A stretch of 20,345 nt of DNA from JAOZTV01 sp965371805. Its GTDB lineage: Bacteria > Acidobacteriota > Aminicenantia > UBA2199. Position numbers and translations under genes: made by a program. Shown here piece after piece: positions 1 to 7,281 of the stretch (positions within the stretch are counted from its first letter, which is position 1; each line of letters starts with the position of its first letter). The notes below the pieces were generated by a model that saw only the letters and a list, made by a program, of their open reading frames with translations, did not search any database and had not been told where the DNA came from. The DNA is taken from NCBI GenBank assembly GCA_965371805.1, contig CBDUZW010000081.1:1-20345 (forward strand), given 5' to 3'.

Positions 1-1
1 T

Positions 2-53
2 TTTATGAAGCAACGACCTATCGTTTATAGTGTTTTTTTTATGATGCAACACG
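2..53. repeat. 52-bp inverted terminal repeat, left copy
   Basis: This stretch is a perfect reverse complement of the last 52 bases of the window (20294-20345), including the run of eight T/A. The match stops abruptly at base 54. Inside it is a small hairpin (AACGA-CCTA-TCGTT, 12-25) and two near-repeats, ATGAAGCAACG and ATGATGCAACA. Read outward, both window ends run into the same sequence beginning CGTGTTGCATCAT. That fits the edge of a dispersed repeat or insertion sequence at which assembly stopped. Copy number elsewhere is unknown. Confidence 0.9.
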
Positions 54-392
54 TAGTTTGATCATTGAAACTTTAGATTTTTAAGTATTTTATACTACTT
101 TTGCTTTTTTCAATGATAATAAAGTAAGAATACAAAAAAGTCACCAATATTGGGGGCGTATGGCTTTTTTTTTAACTTATTTTTAGAATCTGTTAGCTAT
201 AAAGCAATGCGAGATAAGGTAGATATATACGGGAAAAAGAAAAGTGAAAAATGTTCAAGTGCTGAAGAGTGTGATAAGTAATGGCTATTGATTTCTCTTT
301 TGGTAGTTTTCCACAATTTTACTAATGAAATAGTTGAAAATTATTTAAAACGAAGTTTTGCAAACTAGAAAATTGATAACAAAAGACCTGTT
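54..392. other. Gene-poor left intergenic region
   Basis: No convincing gene is visible in these 339 bases. They contain a 10-bp inverted repeat (ATCATTGAAA at 61-70 against TTTCAATGAT at 108-117), a short AGTAT-TTT-ATACT palindrome between its arms, and the hairpin described at 134-170. The only small ATG frame that stands out, at 207-281 (24 codons, Lys/Glu/Cys-rich), has no ribosome binding site. The region lies downstream of ptsI, so it probably holds the 3' end of that operon's transcript and some remnant sequence next to the terminal repeat. Confidence 0.5.
134..170. terminator. Possible bidirectional intrinsic terminator beyond ptsI
   Basis: AAAAAAGTCA (134-143) can pair with TGGCTTTTTT (161-170) through ten pairs including one G-U, with an inner CCAA/TTGG pairing in the loop. 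A-runs on one side and T-runs on the other give a U-tract in either direction. It lies about 220 bases past the ptsI stop codon, so it may end the minus-strand PTS operon. The stem is mostly A-T pairs, so this is tentative. Confidence 0.3.
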
Positions 393-2132
393 TTATAAAA
401 TATCTGGATACTGTTTTAATACACTGTTTAAAAAAGAATTTTTGATTTCTTTTTTAAATTTAAGAGAACTAAGTTTATCGACTTGTTGTTTTATATATGA
501 AATGTCCACAGAAGTGAATAGGCGTTTAATTTCAATAATTGATAAAGGATTCATTGAAAAATTTGTAAATCCCATTCCTAAAAGCATAAGTGCTGTCAGT
601 CCATTACTAGCCATTTCCCCACAAACAGTTATTTCTTTTCCAATTTTAGTAACTTCAATAAATATTTCTTGAAGTGATTCAATTACAGAAGGATTAAAAG
701 GACTATAAATATAAGAAACAGAATTATTATTCCGATCAACAGCAAGTAAATATTGGATCAGATCGTTAGAACCAAGTGAAAAAAAATCAACCTCATCCTT
801 TAAATGTCTGATTAATTTAACCGTACCTGGGATTTCTATCATGATTCCAAATTCTAATTTTTTATCGGGTAGAAGTCCCTCCTTTTTTAGTTTTCTTCTC
901 TCTGTATTTACAATTTTCTTTAATTCTATAATCTCTTCAAATTCAGTTATCATTGGAAATAATAATTTTATATTTCCGTTTTCATTTGCTCTTAAAATAG
1001 ATCTAATTTGGGTTCTTAATAATTTGGGCTCTTTTAAAAACAATCTTACCGCCATTGTTCCTAGAGCAGGATTCTGTTCATTTATATCTTTAAAAAAATC
1101 ATTGGTCTTATCTCGACCAACATCAAAAGTTCTAATCACTAATTGATTCGGGAGTACTCTTTGTGATATATTTTTATAAATAAGATACTGCTGCTCCTCT
1201 GATGTGGCAACTTTTGCATCTGTAAAAAGAAACTCAGTTCTAAAAAGCCCTATTCCTTTTGCTCCATAAGAGTTGACTCGCTCACTTTCAAATGGGAATT
1301 CTATGTTTGCGGATAAAACAAAAGGAACTGAGTCTTTAGTTCTATCCGGGAGTTTTAAGACTTTTTTCTTTTTTTTTATATATGATTGAAACGCTTTTTT
1401 TTTCTCTTTATATAGCAGTATGTTTTTAGGGTCAGGCTTTATAATAATATTTCCCTTAATACTATCTACTATCAATGAATCCCCGTTCTCTATTAATTCT
1501 GTCCCATTCTTTGTCCCTATTACTGTTGGTATATTGAGAGTCTTAGCAAGAATGACACTATGGGATGTCTCACAACCATTATCTAAGACTAATCCGAGTA
1601 TTTTTTTTTTTGACATAAGTGTAGCAGCGATGGAGGGAGGGATATCATCGGCAATCAGAATTATATTATCTTCAGCAATAGGTTTGATTTGATTAGATTT
1701 TAAGTTATTTATTATTCTATTTAATATGTCTGAAATATCATTTCTTTTTTCCTGAAATGATAAATCCGGAATATTGCTGAAAAGATCGGAGTACTTTTTT
1801 TCCGTTTGTTTAATAGCCCATTCTGATCTAACATGATCCTTTTTTATAATTTCAACAATTGAATCGATTAGAGTATTGTCCTTTAATAACAAATATTGAG
1901 TCTCTATAATTAATGCAGATTCTTTACCTATTTTTTTTTCAAGATCGGCAGATATTTTCCGTAATTGAGATGTTGATTTTCTTACACTGTTCAAGAACCT
2001 TTCTTCTTCAATTTTAATTTTATCTTTTGCTATTATTTCTTTAAATATATGGTTTTTCTTTGAATGTAGAAGAAAAGCGTTCCCAGTCTCTATTCCAGGA
2101 GTAATCGGATCACCTTTAATTGTTTTTGGCAT
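393..2132 (-). CDS. ptsI: PTS Enzyme I (phosphoenolpyruvate-protein phosphotransferase)
   Basis: Enzyme I takes phosphate from phosphoenolpyruvate onto its own histidine and passes it to HPr, the first step of the cytoplasmic phosphotransferase chain. From the ATG at 2132 it is 579 residues, the usual family length. The phosphohistidine is H191 in ETSHS (E. coli H189). The PEP-binding domain shows GIGLFRTEF, RTFDVGRDK, NPALG and GSNDLIQYLLAVDR, and the catalytic cysteine is C504 in VCGEMA (E. coli C502). An in-frame ATG at 2171 would add 13 residues inside ptsH, but MPKTIKGDPITPG is the normal family start. It is the last gene of the operon, 10 bases after ptsH. An uninterrupted run of eleven A residues in the coding strand (1601-1611) encodes three lysines. 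Confidence 0.96.
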   Translation of the reverse strand: MPKTIKGDPITPGIETGNAFLLHSKKNHIFKEIIAKDKIKIEEERFLNSVRKSTSQLRKISADLEKKIGKESALIIETQYLLLKDNTLIDSIVEIIKKDHVRSEWAIKQTEKKYSDLFSNIPDLSFQEKRNDISDILNRIINNLKSNQIKPIAEDNIILIADDIPPSIAATLMSKKKILGLVLDNGCETSHSVILAKTLNIPTVIGTKNGTELIENGDSLIVDSIKGNIIIKPDPKNILLYKEKKKAFQSYIKKKKKVLKLPDRTKDSVPFVLSANIEFPFESERVNSYGAKGIGLFRTEFLFTDAKVATSEEQQYLIYKNISQRVLPNQLVIRTFDVGRDKTNDFFKDINEQNPALGTMAVRLFLKEPKLLRTQIRSILRANENGNIKLLFPMITEFEEIIELKKIVNTERRKLKKEGLLPDKKLEFGIMIEIPGTVKLIRHLKDEVDFFSLGSNDLIQYLLAVDRNNNSVSYIYSPFNPSVIESLQEIFIEVTKIGKEITVCGEMASNGLTALMLLGMGFTNFSMNPLSIIEIKRLFTSVDISYIKQQVDKLSSLKFKKEIKNSFLNSVLKQYPDIL

Positions 2133-2142
2133 ATGAAAAGAC

Positions 2143-2412
2143 TTATTTTTCCTCGTCAAACTTCCTGTCAATGAGACTCTTTATAGCTGCAACAGCTTTG
2201 TTTTCATCATCACCGTCTGCATTAACTCTTATACTGTTTCCAACTGAGGCGGCAAGAGTTAATATTCCAAGTAAACTCTTTGCATTTACTTTTACATCAT
2301 TATATATTATTCCAATTTCTGAACTGAACGAATTTGCCAGATGTGATAATTTTGCTGCAGCTCTTGCATGAAGCCCTAATCTATTTACTATTTCAGTGTT
2401 TATTTCAACCAT
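2143..2412 (-). CDS. ptsH: HPr phosphocarrier protein
   Basis: HPr is the small phosphocarrier that moves phosphate from Enzyme I to EIIA proteins. At 89 residues it has the normal length. The active-site histidine is H15 in NRLGLHARAAAK. Ser46 in NAKSLLGIL is the regulatory site that HPr kinase would phosphorylate, and hprK lies two genes upstream, so both modes of control are likely to operate. The ATG overlaps the end of the mannose-type EIIA gene by 8 bases and is preceded by AGGAG at a spacing of about 9, inside the upstream gene, suggesting coupled translation. Confidence 0.96.
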   Translation of the reverse strand: MVEINTEIVNRLGLHARAAAKLSHLANSFSSEIGIIYNDVKVNAKSLLGILTLAASVGNSIRVNADGDDENKAVAAIKSLIDRKFDEEK

Positions 2413-2812
2413 TTTTTTTCTCTCCTAAATAATCGCTTATTATGTTTATTCCATTTACAGCATCGTTGTATATTAAAGCTATCAAGTCTCTGAATTTCAA
2501 CCCCTTATTTTTATATGTATGAAATTTAATTATTGCCGGTAAGTTAACTCCAGTAATAATTTCTACTTTTTCACTTACAAACTGAAAACATATATTCGAG
2601 GGAGATCCCCCAAACATATCAGTAAATATTACGATATCTGAGTTTTTATTTGAGTTAAGGTAATTCTTCACCTTTTTTTGTATTTCATCTCCCATATTGT
2701 CCCAGTCAACATTAATTGATGTAATCCCGATGTCAGATTCAAATATTTTTTCTGCAACTTTAATTAGCTCATCGCCTAAATTGCCGTGTGTGACCAATAT
2801 CGCCTTAACCAT
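2405..2812 (-). CDS. PTS EIIA component, mannose/sorbose family
   Basis: This 135-residue protein is a stand-alone EIIA domain of the mannose family, which accepts phosphate from HPr. The phosphorylated histidine is H9 in LVTHGNLG. The family signatures TDMFGGSPSN and GVNLPAIIK are both present. No EIIB, EIIC or EIID gene lies in the window, so it is more likely a regulatory phosphate acceptor than part of a nearby transporter. Its start overlaps the end of hprK by 8 bases and its end overlaps ptsH by 8 bases. Family assignment is firm; the downstream partner is unknown. Confidence 0.92.
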   Translation of the reverse strand: MVKAILVTHGNLGDELIKVAEKIFESDIGITSINVDWDNMGDEIQKKVKNYLNSNKNSDIVIFTDMFGGSPSNICFQFVSEKVEIITGVNLPAIIKFHTYKNKGLKFRDLIALIYNDAVNGINIISDYLGEKKNG

Positions 2813-3758
2813 CGTTATTCTCTTTATAATAATTATCTAAAAATGAAATACTGCCATTACGTCTGGCAATATAATATTTAACCGCAATCTCTATCAAAAA
2901 AGATATGTTTCTTCCAAGTGATACAGGAATTATAAACATTGGGACATCCTTATCAAGAATGCTATAAAATAAATTCTCTTCGCCTAATCTATCATATTTT
3001 TTCTTAGGACTCCATTCTTCTATTGCAATAACAAGCTCAAGTTTTTTTTCATCGGTTACAACACCTTTTCCAAAAATATCAACAACATTAATAATACCTA
3101 ATCCTCTTACCTCAATCCAGTTTTTTATTTTATCAATTGACCTGCCAATTGGCTCTTCATTAGAGTTTAAATAAAATTCAGTAAGATCGTCAGAAATAAG
3201 ATGATTACCTTTATTAACCAGTTCAAGTGCAGCTTCGCTTTTTCCAATTCCTGATTTTCCAATTATTAAAACGCCGATCCCCTTTATATCAAGAAAGACT
3301 CCATGTACTCTTATTTTTCTTGAAAAGTGGCTGAATAGGCAGTTTGATATTCTTGAGATAAGTAGAGACGTACTCAGCCTTGAGACAAGTATCGGAGTTC
3401 TATTTTTTTTTGCAATTGAGATGAACAGTTCATCAACCTTTTGCTCTTCCGTTATAATAACTGCTGGAACTTTAAGTGACAAAAAAGCTTTTAATTTTCT
3501 TTCGTACTCTTTTTTATCAAGTTGAGTCAAATAACTCATTTCGGTTTTTCCAAATATTTGAATTCTGTTTGCTTTTACATACTTATTAAGTCCAACTAGA
3601 GATAATCCCGGTCTTTGGATCTTAGGATACAAAATTTTATTTTCACCCATTTTTTTATTAAAGATTTCAACAAATTCCAGATCTGACTGTTCCAATAGAG
3701 AGTTAACTGGAATGCTGTCCTCTGTATTTTTGCTCTTTTTTATTAATTTATTTATCAT
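2805..3758 (-). CDS. hprK: HPr kinase/phosphorylase
   Basis: HprK phosphorylates HPr on Ser46 with ATP or pyrophosphate and can reverse the reaction, linking energy status to carbon regulation. The 317-residue length is standard. The N-terminal domain occupies roughly residues 1-140. The catalytic domain carries H152 (RVHGVF), a P-loop GKSGIGKS at 167-174, D190/D191 (HLISDD), the signature VRGLGI at 217-222 and the C-terminal PVSLGRN segment. It overlaps ptsN by 11 bases at its start and the EIIA gene by 8 at its end. The target HPr, with its Ser46, is encoded in the same operon, which supports function. Confidence 0.96.
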   Translation of the reverse strand: MINKLIKKSKNTEDSIPVNSLLEQSDLEFVEIFNKKMGENKILYPKIQRPGLSLVGLNKYVKANRIQIFGKTEMSYLTQLDKKEYERKLKAFLSLKVPAVIITEEQKVDELFISIAKKNRTPILVSRLSTSLLISRISNCLFSHFSRKIRVHGVFLDIKGIGVLIIGKSGIGKSEAALELVNKGNHLISDDLTEFYLNSNEEPIGRSIDKIKNWIEVRGLGIINVVDIFGKGVVTDEKKLELVIAIEEWSPKKKYDRLGEENLFYSILDKDVPMFIIPVSLGRNISFLIEIAVKYYIARRNGSISFLDNYYKENNDG

Positions 3759-4218
3759 AATTATTTTCTTTAGTTTTTAAATAATCTAATATTTTTGAAG
3801 GGCTTAAAGATTTGGTCTCTTTTATAAAATCAGGGCAATTTTTTATCATAGAAGCTGCTGCTGCCAGAGTTTGAAGATGAGAAACTGGAGAATTTACTGG
3901 AGAAAGAATGAGGATTATTAAGTTTATTAATTTGTTTTTATTCTCATTATTAAAATTGATTCCAGCTTTTGATAAAGCAACGAAAACCACTGTTTCTTCT
4001 AATTCTTTTATTTTTGCATGAGGAATCGCGGCATTGTATCCAATTGCAGTAGAACCCAGTTTCTCTCTTTCTAAAAGCTTAGTACAAACAAGTTTTTTAT
4101 CCTTGATATAATCTGTGGAACTCAGGATGTTAACTATTTCAGTGAACAACTCCTCCATACTCTGAGAAATACAATCTGATTTAATTAATTCCGGTTTTAG
4201 AACAGTGCTGAGTTTCAA
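3748..4218 (-). CDS. ptsN: PTS EIIA component, fructose/nitrogen-regulatory type (PtsN-like)
   Basis: This 156-residue protein is a single type-2 EIIA domain. The phosphoacceptor histidine is H67 in the motif STAIGYNAAIPHAK, closely matching the fructose/Ntr family. Single-domain versions next to rpoN are usually the regulatory PtsN (EIIA-Ntr), which in proteobacteria signals nitrogen and potassium status rather than importing sugar. The position two genes after rpoN, with hpf between, is the classical arrangement. It starts 2 bases after hpf and overlaps hprK by 11 bases. A purine-rich GAAGAAGA ahead of the ATG is only a weak ribosome binding site. Confidence 0.92.
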   Translation of the reverse strand: MKLSTVLKPELIKSDCISQSMEELFTEIVNILSSTDYIKDKKLVCTKLLEREKLGSTAIGYNAAIPHAKIKELEETVVFVALSKAGINFNNENKNKLINLIILILSPVNSPVSHLQTLAAAASMIKNCPDFIKETKSLSPSKILDYLKTKENNYDK

Positions 4219-4220
4219 TG

Positions 4221-4772
4221 TTAATCTTCTTCAATAATGGAGAGTGAATTGTTTTTATTATAGAAAATGACAGTTGTTTTATCTGTATCTGAATTTCTGA
4301 ACATATATGCGTTTTCACTACTATCTTTTAAATAAAATGCTGCTTCTTCAATTGATAAAGGTTTTTTTGAATAGTTATTTAATATAGTTATTTTATCAAT
4401 ATCCTTTTTAGATTTGTCTGGCGAATCATTCTGTTTTTCTATAAAGTCATAATCTGTTTTTGGTAAATTTGAACGTTCTCTTTTCTTTTCCTCTTTAATT
4501 TTATCTTTATTCTTTTTTACCTGTTTTTTTAAATTTGTAAGTGCAGATCTGACAGCTTGCTTTAAGATTGGATCGTTTTCTTCCACATTATAATTATATA
4601 ACTTTGTTTTTATGTTCATTTCAACTTTAACATCAAGTTTTCCTTGAGTCAGAATCACATCTGCTGCAATAATATCGCCTGAAATTTTCTCAATTGCTCT
4701 TAATTTTTTTTCTGTAAATCCTTTTTGTGCACCAGTTAATTTTAGGTTTTTTCCGGTAAAGCTAATACTCAT
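4221..4772 (-). CDS. hpf: Ribosome hibernation promoting factor, long form
   Basis: HPF binds the small ribosomal subunit and silences ribosomes in stationary phase; long forms dimerise 70S particles into 100S. The 183-residue protein has the N-terminal S30AE-type domain (about 1-100, ending in a Lys-rich segment) and a C-terminal dimerisation domain (about 125-183) with KPLSIEEAAFYL and AYMFRNSDTDKTTVIFY, which marks the long form. It begins 1 base after rpoN, and its AGGAGG ribosome binding site lies within the last codons of rpoN. This is the usual place for the gene in sigma-54 operons. Confidence 0.93.
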   Translation of the reverse strand: MSISFTGKNLKLTGAQKGFTEKKLRAIEKISGDIIAADVILTQGKLDVKVEMNIKTKLYNYNVEENDPILKQAVRSALTNLKKQVKKNKDKIKEEKKRERSNLPKTDYDFIEKQNDSPDKSKKDIDKITILNNYSKKPLSIEEAAFYLKDSSENAYMFRNSDTDKTTVIFYNKNNSLSIIEED

Positions 4773-4773
4773 T

Positions 4774-6171
4774 CTATCCTCCTTTTAATTTATATTCTTG
4801 TTTCCTTTTTGATGAACTCAAGATATTTAATTCTTCTCTATAATTGCTTATCGTTCTTCTTGCTATCTTAATTCCAAGTTCTGATAATTTATGTGATAAA
4901 TCCTGATCAGAAAGTGGTTTGTTTTTATCCTCTGCATTGATTAGATTCTTTATCTTGTCTTTAATAGTTTCGGCAGAATGGCTGAATCCAAATTCTCCTT
5001 TTAGACCATGGGCAAAGAAAACTTTTAAAGGAATTAATCCCTTTTCGGATGCAATAAATTTATTATTTACAGCTCTTGATATTGTTGACTCATTATATCC
5101 TAATTCTCTTGCAACATCTTTCATTGTTAAAGGTCTTTTCCACTTTTCTCCAAGATCAAGGAAATCTTTCTGTACTTTTACTAGATAAGTTGCAATACTC
5201 TCAATGATCGTTTTTCTTAACTCTATTCCTTCTATAAATAATATTGCATTTCTCTGTCTATCTTTTAAGAAAGAATCAGTTGTTTTATCAATTTTTTTTT
5301 CCAGCATTTCATCGTAATAACGGGAAAGTAGTAGATTTGGGATTCCGTCAGCTACATACCTGACTGCATACTCTCCATTAATTTTCACTAGAATAAGATC
5401 AACTTCTGCATAATCAACCTCTTCTGTGTCGAATGTAGATGATGGTCTGGGATTCAATCTTTTGATTTTTTCAATCAGAGAAATGATTTTTTTACTATCA
5501 ATATTCAAACTGGAAGATATCCTGTCGAATCTGTGTTTTGCAAGATCTTCAAGATGATTTCCTATAATGCTTATTAATTCTTTGTTTTCTTCATTTGCTT
5601 GATCAATTTGTGAGAGCAGGCATTCTTTTAATGTTTTTGAACCGTTACCTACAGGATCAAATGAAGTTATTTTTTTACGAATATATTCGATTTTTTCAGG
5701 TGTAGAATTTAAAGAAGATGCAATGGATTCAATTGATAGTTCAAGAAACCCATCTTTATTTAGATTATATACGATTTGTTCAGCAATAAGAAGTTCATCC
5801 TGATTAAACTCTGTTGAAGCTTGCTTTAGAAGATGCTCGGCTAAAGATATTTTTGATGAAGCAAAAATATCAATAACAGAATTTCTATCTAATTTATCAC
5901 TTGAAGGTTTAAAGAATCCCATATCTTCATAAGGGGTTAGAAAAGAAGTGTCAGCTCTCTCAAGTTTTTTTTCTATTTCATTTATTTGCGGTCTATCTGA
6001 ATCGATGGCCAACTGTGGGGGGACGATCTCTAACATTGGGTTTAAATCAATTTCATCTTTTATTTTGTCTATAAATTCTGCTCTACTTAAAGGTAGAAAT
6101 CTTATAAATGTATGGGCTATAGGATTGATGCCTAACCCAAGTTGAGTCCTATATGATAAATTAATTGCCAT
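4774..6171 (-). CDS. rpoN: RNA polymerase sigma-54 factor
   Basis: RpoN directs RNA polymerase to -24/-12 promoters that need an AAA+ activator. The 465-residue protein has the usual size. The core-binding middle region runs from about residue 95 to 290. A helix-turn-helix with ESTISRAVNNKF lies at about 360-372, and the RpoN box ARRTISNYRE is at 437-446 (family consensus ARRTVAKYRE). Region I (about 7-50) is recognisable by its position and its end, LNPMLEI, but is poor in glutamine compared with typical region I. The gene is 3 bases downstream of lptB. No sigma-54 activator is encoded in the window. Confidence 0.95.
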   Translation of the reverse strand: MAINLSYRTQLGLGINPIAHTFIRFLPLSRAEFIDKIKDEIDLNPMLEIVPPQLAIDSDRPQINEIEKKLERADTSFLTPYEDMGFFKPSSDKLDRNSVIDIFASSKISLAEHLLKQASTEFNQDELLIAEQIVYNLNKDGFLELSIESIASSLNSTPEKIEYIRKKITSFDPVGNGSKTLKECLLSQIDQANEENKELISIIGNHLEDLAKHRFDRISSSLNIDSKKIISLIEKIKRLNPRPSSTFDTEEVDYAEVDLILVKINGEYAVRYVADGIPNLLLSRYYDEMLEKKIDKTTDSFLKDRQRNAILFIEGIELRKTIIESIATYLVKVQKDFLDLGEKWKRPLTMKDVARELGYNESTISRAVNNKFIASEKGLIPLKVFFAHGLKGEFGFSHSAETIKDKIKNLINAEDKNKPLSDQDLSHKLSELGIKIARRTISNYREELNILSSSKRKQEYKLKGG

Positions 6172-6174
6172 TAT

Positions 6175-6900
6175 CTAATTCCATTTAAATTCATGTCCCA
6201 GATATTCATTTTTGACTATTTCATTATTTATTAGTGATTTAGAATCCCCTTGGAAAATAATACTTCCTTTATTCACAATATAAGATCTGTCAGTTATTTT
6301 TAATATTTCTCTGACATTATGGTCGGTTATGATTATTCCTAATCCTCTTTTTTTTAAATCCAGTATTAATTTTTGTATTTCCCCAATTTGTATAGGATCA
6401 ATCCCGGCAAATGGTTCATCCAATAATAGGAAATCCGGTGAGAGTACTAATGATCGAGCAATTTCCAGTCTTCTTCTCTCTCCACCTGAAAGTAGATATG
6501 ATTTTCTATTTAAGAGATCAGAGAGTCCCATCTCATGCACTATTTGATTCATCTTGTCCAGAGCATTTTTTTTGTTATTCTGTGACATTTCAATTACTGA
6601 AAGAATGTTGTCTTTAACAGTTAATCCTGTAAATATTGAGGGCTCCTGTGGAAGAAAACTTATTCCTAGTCTAGATCTTATATACACCGGCATCTTAGTT
6701 ATGTCTGTTGAATCAAGTTTTATGAGCCCGGAATCAGGTTTGTGCAGGCCGAGTATCATTAAAAAAGTTGTTGTTTTTCCTGCCCCATTAGGTCCAAGTA
6801 ATCCAATGATCTCTCCCTGCTTTACATTAAGAGAAACTTCTGATACAACTTTTCTTTTTTTAAAACTTTTACAAACATTTATAATTTCCAAATTCTTCAT
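6175..6900 (-). CDS. lptB: LPS export ABC transporter ATP-binding protein
   Basis: LptB is the cytoplasmic ATPase that powers extraction of lipopolysaccharide from the inner membrane through LptFG. The 241-residue protein has Walker A GPNGAGKT at 36-43, Q-loop Q85, signature LSGGE at 137-141, Walker B FLLLDEP at 157-163 and switch H194. The motif LDEPFAGIDP and the position directly before rpoN point to LptB rather than a general ABC ATPase. The usual neighbours lptA and lptC are not upstream; tRNA genes are. It is the first gene of the operon and has a credible promoter. Confidence 0.93.
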   Translation of the reverse strand: MKNLEIINVCKSFKKRKVVSEVSLNVKQGEIIGLLGPNGAGKTTTFLMILGLHKPDSGLIKLDSTDITKMPVYIRSRLGISFLPQEPSIFTGLTVKDNILSVIEMSQNNKKNALDKMNQIVHEMGLSDLLNRKSYLLSGGERRRLEIARSLVLSPDFLLLDEPFAGIDPIQIGEIQKLILDLKKRGLGIIITDHNVREILKITDRSYIVNKGSIIFQGDSKSLINNEIVKNEYLGHEFKWN

Positions 6901-6935
6901 GTTTTTTATCCAAAACTTTCCATCTTAAGGAGTTA

Positions 6936-6964
6936 ATGTTAGCATTACACTATTTAATAGTCAA
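6936..6964 (-). promoter_or_regulatory. Probable sigma-70 promoter of the lptB-ptsI operon
   Basis: On the minus strand TTGACT (6964-6959) and TAACAT (6941-6936) are separated by exactly 17 bases, giving a transcript start near 6930, about 30 bases before the lptB ATG. The -35 box matches 5 of 6 consensus bases and the -10 box 4 of 6. It is the best candidate for transcribing the whole eight-gene cluster. Confidence 0.6.
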
Positions 6965-7009
6965 GCATTTTTTATCAGGATATTTTAAATATTTTGAGGT
7001 GTGAAAAAA

Positions 7010-7081
7010 CAGCCCGTAGGAGAATCGAACTCCTCTTGCAGGGTTGAAAACCCTGTGTCCTAACCGATAGACGAACGGGCC
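7010..7081 (-). tRNA. tRNA-Glu (anticodon UUC)
   Basis: The minus strand folds into a full cloverleaf. The acceptor stem GGCCCGT pairs with ACGGGCT (one G-U), with discriminator G73. The anticodon stem CAGGG/CCCTG holds the loop TTTTCAA with anticodon TTC. The T-arm is AGGAG-TTCGATT-CTCCT. The CCA end is not encoded. Six T residues follow directly on the minus strand (7009-7004), so the gene end may double as a transcription stop. It lies 7 bases after tRNA-Lys and is probably co-transcribed with it. Confidence 0.97.
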
Positions 7082-7088
7082 TTAAAAG

Positions 7089-7161
7089 TGAGTCGTGTTG
7101 GATTCGAACCAACGACCATCGCCTTAAAAGGGCGATGCTCTGCCAACTGAGCTAACGACCC
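7089..7161 (-). tRNA. tRNA-Lys (anticodon UUU)
   Basis: The minus strand forms a standard cloverleaf of 73 bases. The acceptor GGGTCGT pairs with ACGACTC (one G-U), with discriminator A. The D-arm is GCTC-AGTTGGCA-GAGC, the anticodon stem TCGCC/GGCGA holds loop CTTTTAA with anticodon TTT, and the T-arm is GTTGG-TTCGAAT-CCAAC. The CCA end is not encoded. It is first of the Lys-Glu pair. Confidence 0.97.
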
Positions 7162-7186
7162 ACACTTCAAAGTAAATTGAATGGTA

Positions 7187-7215
7187 AATTTATCATATAT
7201 TAAGTGTTATGTCAA
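7187..7215 (-). promoter_or_regulatory. Probable promoter of the tRNA-Lys/tRNA-Glu pair
   Basis: On the minus strand a perfect TTGACA (7215-7210) is followed after 17 bases by TAAATT (7192-7187). The predicted start near 7180 is about 19 bases before the mature tRNA-Lys end. Confidence 0.6.
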
Positions 7216-7221
7216 TGTTAT

Positions 7222-7250
7222 TTGCAAAATATATATAAATTATATAAAAT
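7222..7250 (+). promoter_or_regulatory. Possible promoter of the M64 peptidase operon
   Basis: TTGCAA (7222-7227), 17 bases, then TAAAAT (7245-7250) lie ahead of the peptidase gene on the plus strand. The surroundings are very AT-rich, so chance matches are easy, but spacing and position are right and the promoter diverges neatly from the tRNA one. Confidence 0.4.
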
Positions 7251-7281
7251 ATTATTTAATAGGTTTAAAGCGGAGGAATAA

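Noticed and set aside
207..281. Small ATG frame of 24 codons in the left intergenic region
   Set aside because: It has no ribosome binding site, no recognisable motif and is short enough to occur by chance.
393..6900. Sigma-54 (-24/-12) promoters near rpoN
   Set aside because: Scanning by eye for GG-N10-GC type boxes with the TGGCAC/TTGCA surroundings gave no convincing site upstream of any gene here.
7162..7281. Riboswitch or attenuator ahead of the M64 peptidase gene
   Set aside because: The leader after the candidate promoter is only about 25 bases and AT-rich, too short for a known riboswitch.
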